Of a stretch of DNA of 5,020 nt, positions 1-5,020 are shown one piece after another. Position 1 is the first letter of the stretch; each line of letters starts with the position of its first letter. The stretch lies in assembly GCA_030840415.1 (NCBI GenBank), contig JAVEEO010000391.1, forward strand, positions 1 to 5,020, in the 5' to 3' direction. The translations under genes were made by a program, and so were the position numbers. The stretch comes from Pseudonocardiales bacterium. Lineage in GTDB: Bacteria; Actinomycetota; Actinomycetes; Mycobacteriales; Jatrophihabitantaceae. The notes beneath the pieces are model-generated. The model searched no databases. It was not told where the DNA came from and worked only from the letters and a program-made list of their open reading frames with translations.

Positions 1-428
1 TCCATCAGCAGGTTGTAGGTGGTGCGCTCCAGTTGGTGCGGCTGGACGCCCAGGCCGACGCTCAGCGCGCCCTGCGGATCGAAGTCCACCAGCAGCACCC
101 GGCGGCCGAACTCGGTCAGCGCCGCACCCAGGTTGATGGTCGAGGTGGTCTTGCCGACCCCGCCCTTCTGGTTGCACAGCGCGATCACCCGGGCCGGGCC
201 GTGCCGGCTCACCGGCTCCGGCTGGACCAGCGGTCGGCGGGTCCGGGCTCGGGCCGGATCGGTCGACCTCGCCGATTCGGCGGCACTGTCAGCCGCATGG
301 GTACCGGCTGCCCCGGCACCGGCCGGTGCCGGCTGCTCCGAGCCGGACGGCATGCCCAGCGGTAGCTGCTGGGACTGGAACACCACTGCCTCGGCGGGTC
401 CGGCCCCGGGCTTATCAGACGTAGTCAT
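1..428 (-). CDS. parA: ParA-family ATPase, N-terminal part (runs off window)
   Basis: This is a ParA/MinD-type P-loop ATPase, a family that uses ATP-dependent dimerisation and DNA binding to position chromosomes or other cargo. Only the first 142 codons are visible, because the gene continues past base 1. The ATG at 428 opens a frame with no internal stop. Residues 1-78 are rich in Ala, Pro, Gly and Ser and look disordered. The fold starts near residue 79 (ARVIALCNQ), followed by the deviant Walker A box KGGVGKTT at 88-95 with its signature first lysine, and the A' motif LVDFDPQG at 113-120. A GAGGAG lies 13 nt upstream of the ATG, a rather long spacing, so the start is likely but not certain. 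It lies 138 bp downstream of xerD. No parB is visible, and in other actinobacteria the ParA gene at this locus precedes scpA/scpB. It may therefore be an orphan ParA of the PldP or Rv1708 type rather than the ParAB segregation ATPase. The family is certain; the subgroup is inferred. Confidence 0.93.
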   Translation of the reverse strand, partial: MTTSDKPGAGPAEAVVFQSQQLPLGMPSGSEQPAPAGAGAAGTHAADSAAESARSTDPARARTRRPLVQPEPVSRHGPARVIALCNQKGGVGKTTSTINLGAALTEFGRRVLLVDFDPQGALSVGLGVQPHQLERTTYNLLM

Positions 429-494
429 TGGAAAGTGCGCGCTCCTCGCAAGTGCCCCGCTGCGCCGCTGCACAGCTTGCCTGACCCGTTGCGG

Positions 495-500
495 AGGTTA
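495..500 (-). promoter_or_regulatory. Possible -10 element of a parA promoter
   Basis: Reading on the minus strand, TAACCT fits the actinobacterial SigA -10 pattern TAnnnT and lies about 65 bp before the parA ATG. No convincing -35 is seen at 16-18 bp upstream; the best hexamer there is GGTCGC. This would give parA its own promoter separate from xerD. It is a motif match only. Confidence 0.3.
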
Positions 501-547
501 CCCCACCCCGACGGCCGGCGACCGGCTGCGACCCACCTGTCGGCCCG

Positions 548-565
548 CACCGGTGCAGCCCGGTG
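548..565 (-). terminator. GC hairpin just after xerD, possible terminator
   Basis: One base after the xerD stop, CACCGG and CCGGTG form a perfect 6-bp stem around the 6-nt loop GCTGCA. No T-run follows on the minus strand, so it is not a classical intrinsic terminator. Actinobacteria often lack T-tracts at terminators, so a transcription end or pause is possible. In a genome this GC-rich, such short stems also arise by chance. Confidence 0.3.
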
Positions 566-566
566 G

Positions 567-1645
567 TCACGTCCGGGCCCGGGCCCGCGGATGGGCGACG
601 GTGTAGACCTCGCGCAACTGGTCCACGGTCACCAGGGTGTAGATCTGGGTGGTGGTGACCGAGGCGTGGCCCAGCAGTTCCTGCACCACCCGGACGTCGG
701 CGCCGCCTTCCATCAGGTGGGTGGCGAACGAGTGCCGCAGGGTGTGCGGGGACAGGTCGGTGCCCAGGCCGGCCTTGTCGGCGGCGCCGCGCAGCACCGT
801 CCAGGCGCTCTGGCGCGACAGCGGCCCGCCGCGGGAGTTCAGGAACACCTTCGGTGTGCCACGGCCCTGCCGAACCAGCTCGGGCCGGACCCTGACCAGG
901 TAGGCCGACAGGGCCTTGGCCGCGAACGAGCCGAGCGGTATCAGCCGCTGCTTGCCACCCTTGCCACGCAGCAGCACGCTGCGGCCGGTCACGTCCAGGT
1001 CGTCGACGTCCAGGCCGACCGCCTCGGAGATCCGCGCCCCGGTTCCGTACAGCACCTCCAGCAGTGCCCGGTCGCGAACCGACAGCGGGGTCTGGTCGAA
1101 GTCGGCGGCGTCCAGGAGGCGTTCGACGTCCTCGACCGAGATGGCCTTGGGCAGCCGGCGCGGCGGGGCCGGCGGCTTGACCTCGCGGGCCACGTCGGCG
1201 GCCAGTTGGCCGTCGGCGTAGCCGAACTTGTGCAACCCGCGCACCGCGACCACGGCCCGGGCCGCCGAGGCCGCCGACAATGCCGGATGGTCGCGATCAC
1301 CCTCGCGCAGGGCGGCCAGGAAGCCGCTGACGGTGGCCGCCTGCACCTCGGCGAGGGAGTCGATGCCCTGCTCGGAAAGGTAGCGCAGGTACCGGCGCAG
1401 ATCACGCCGGTAGGAGCTCAGGGTGTTGGCCGAGGAGCCGCGTTCGACGGCCAGATGGTCGAGGTAGCCGGCCACCGTCCGGGCCGCGGCACCAGGGCGG
1501 CCGGCAGGCTGACCGGCGCCCCCGGCAACTCCCGCGGCGACTGCCGGTTCGGCGGTGATCATCTCGGCGGTCATCGTCTCGGCCGTCATCGCGTCGGCCG
1601 TCATCGTCTCGGCCGTCATCGTCTCGGCCGTCATCGCGCCGGCCG

Positions 1646-1649
<4 letters not shown>
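567..1649 (-). CDS. xerD: Site-specific tyrosine recombinase XerD
   Basis: XerD works with XerC at the dif site to resolve chromosome dimers at division. The reading is 360 residues from the ATG at 1649. An N-terminal SAM-like core-binding domain starts near residue 57 ([16 protein letters not shown]) and the catalytic domain covers about 165-345. All tyrosine-recombinase residues are present: R206 in GTGARISE, K230 in RGKGGKQR, H302 and R305 in HTLRH, H328 in LLGHAS, and the nucleophile Y337 in TTTQIYT. XerD rather than XerC is chosen from the [16 protein letters not shown] tail and from the position after pyrG and the Nudix gene. The start forms an ATGA overlap with the Nudix stop and has no Shine-Dalgarno, suggesting coupled translation. 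The frame remains open upstream to 1958, but that part is shadow of the Nudix gene. The first 35 residues are a MTAET-type repeat and residues 36-55 are Ala/Gly-rich, so the protein is about 55-60 residues longer than the usual 300. A GTG at 1475 would give a canonical 302-residue form. Confidence 0.95.
1560..1649 (-). repeat. 15-bp tandem repeat carrying serial ATGA stop/start units
   Basis: On the minus strand the unit ATGACGGCCGAGACG is repeated from 1649. The units start at 1649, 1634, 1619, 1604 and 1589, followed by a 12-bp unit at 1574 and a last ATG at 1562. Units two, three and five are identical, and the first and fourth differ at two or three bases near their ends. In the xerD frame the repeat reads [30 protein letters not shown]. 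In the Nudix frame every unit supplies a TGA; the first of these is the actual Nudix stop. The final bases of the Nudix gene (CCGGCGCG before the ATG) resemble the unit end, so the array seems to have grown out of the gene junction. Confidence 0.95.
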
Positions 1650-4102
<2,453 letters not shown>

Positions 4103-4104
4103 TC

Positions 4105-4113
4105 ACGGTAACA
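4105..4113 (-). promoter_or_regulatory. Extended -10 promoter candidate for pyrG
   Basis: On the minus strand TGT followed by TACCGT matches an extended -10 (TGn plus TAnnnT). It lies about 94 bp before the pyrG TTG, in the only gap upstream of the gene. No good -35 is present (CGCTGC at 17-bp spacing), which the extended -10 could compensate for. The predicted transcript start falls around 4102-4096, at the edge of the first stem arm. Confidence 0.4.
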
Positions 4114-4142
4114 CGATCCGCGCGCGGGCAGCGCCAGCGACA

Positions 4143-5020
4143 CTAGTTACCGGCTCCCGGCAACAGCCCGTCGCTGTCAGCGCCCACGCCGTAGTGGCCC
4201 TTGCGACCGGCCACCGTCTCGGCCCCGGTCAGCACCACCGTGAGCTGGCCGAGCGGACTGCTGGCGTCGTCCACGCTGGAAACCGCCTTGTTGGCGGTGT
4301 CGTCCTTGCGCACCAACGCCACCAGGCCACCGGCGGTGTCAGCGGCCGGGTCGCCGACCACCACGGTGGGTCCACCGGTGCCGGCGCCCAACTGGGTGGC
4401 GAACGACAGCAGCATCCGGCCGGGTTCGGCATCCACGGGCAGCGCGCCCGGCGCGACCAGCAGCACCAGCTTGCCGGCGCTCACCGACGGGCTTTCGACC
4501 TTGACCATGTTGAGGGTGCCGAAGCCGGCCACCACCTGCGCCAGGTCGGTGCTCTGGCCATGGCCGAGCAGGACGAAGCCGAGCAACGCACCGGCCAGCG
4601 TCCCGGCGTCATCGGTGGTCGGCAACTGCAGGCCGATCGGGTGCGCGCCGGAGGTCGCCAGCGAGCGGATGTCGTTGGCCCGCCGGGGATCGGTGAAGTC
4701 CTTGCTCAGCTGCAACCGGCTGGCGACCGTGCCGCCGGCCGCCTTGACCTGCTCGGCGATGGAGTCCTTGAGCCCCGTGGACGCACCCGGCGCGCCGAGC
4801 AGCACCACCGACGTCTTGGCCAGGCTGGCGCCGGCGATCTTGGCGCCGAAGCTCTGCGCCAACAGATCGGCGTCGGTCGAGCGGGCCCGCAGCGCCTGGT
4901 TCTGGCGCGCCAGGGCGTTGTTGTCCTTCTTCAGGTCGCTGACCTGCGAGCGCAGGTCACCGACCACCGCGCCGTTGAGCGCGCTGGTCCCGACCACCAC
5001 CCCGAGCGCGATACCCAGGA
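4143..5020 (-). CDS. MctB/SteB-family envelope protein (start beyond window)
   Basis: This gene belongs to the actinobacterial family of M. tuberculosis Rv1698 (MctB, a proposed copper-efflux pore) and C. glutamicum SteB, described as a partner of SteA in cell-division control. The 291 visible residues are read from the window edge to the TAG at 4145-4143. The frame is still open at base 5020, so the real start and roughly 20 residues are missing; the internal GTG at 5000 lies inside the membrane segment and is not a credible start. Visible first is the hydrophobic stretch LGIALGVVVGTSALNGAVVG (1-20), then a predicted coiled coil at about 22-50 (DLRSQVSDLKKDNNALARQ), then an alpha/beta-like extracytoplasmic domain ending with the conserved KGHYGVG near the C-terminus. 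The visible part has no cysteine and only three histidines, so no obvious copper site. Position directly before pyrG matches the family. I see family membership clearly; whether it serves copper handling or division is open. Confidence 0.88.
   Translation of the reverse strand, partial: LGIALGVVVGTSALNGAVVGDLRSQVSDLKKDNNALARQNQALRARSTDADLLAQSFGAKIAGASLAKTSVVLLGAPGASTGLKDSIAEQVKAAGGTVASRLQLSKDFTDPRRANDIRSLATSGAHPIGLQLPTTDDAGTLAGALLGFVLLGHGQSTDLAQVVAGFGTLNMVKVESPSVSAGKLVLLVAPGALPVDAEPGRMLLSFATQLGAGTGGPTVVVGDPAADTAGGLVALVRKDDTANKAVSSVDDASSPLGQLTVVLTGAETVAGRKGHYGVGADSDGLLPGAGN

Noticed and set aside
429..566. A dif site or other attachment site near xerD.
   Set aside because: No 28-bp pair of half-site inverted repeats with a central spacer was seen, and dif normally lies near the terminus, not beside xerD.
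4118..4127. Palindrome CCGCGCGCGG after the MctB/SteB-family gene, considered as a terminator.
   Set aside because: It has no loop and no T-run, and CG-rich self-complementary runs are common in such genomes. It could equally be part of the pyrG promoter spacer.

Overview
This 5 kb window comes from a high-GC actinobacterial chromosome. Third codon positions are almost all G or C, TTG and GTG starts are used, and the gene order matches the conserved actinobacterial block SteB/MctB-like protein, pyrG, Nudix ADP-ribose pyrophosphatase, xerD, parA (in M. tuberculosis Rv1698 to Rv1701, with the ParA homologue a little further on next to scpA/scpB). I cannot name the genus. A non-mycobacterial lineage with parA directly after xerD is likely, because mycobacteria carry extra genes between the two.

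All five genes are on the minus strand, so the window reads right to left. At 5020-4143 is a membrane-anchored MctB/SteB-family protein whose first codons lie beyond the window. A 131-bp gap (4142-4012) holds an extended -10 promoter candidate and an unusually structured leader in front of pyrG. pyrG (4011-2272) has a TTG start and encodes a full-length CTP synthase. Its stop overlaps the GTG start of the Nudix gene (2275-1646), whose stop in turn overlaps the first ATG of xerD (1649-567). A 138-bp gap (566-429) contains a GC hairpin and a weak -10. The window ends inside parA (428-1), of which 142 codons including the deviant Walker A box are visible.

The genes combine housekeeping roles: CTP supply, clearance of ADP-ribose or related nucleotides, chromosome-dimer resolution and ParA-type positioning, next to an envelope protein tied to copper handling or cell-division control. 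pyrG, Nudix and xerD look like one translationally coupled unit.

I found no mobile element, CRISPR array, defence system or RNA gene. The two most interesting signals are non-coding or junctional. One is a 15-bp tandem repeat that iterates the ATGA stop/start overlap between the Nudix gene and xerD, giving seven in-frame ATGs and a series of back-up stops. The other is a set of nested inverted repeats before pyrG in which a perfect 10-bp stem would bury the pyrG ribosome-binding site.
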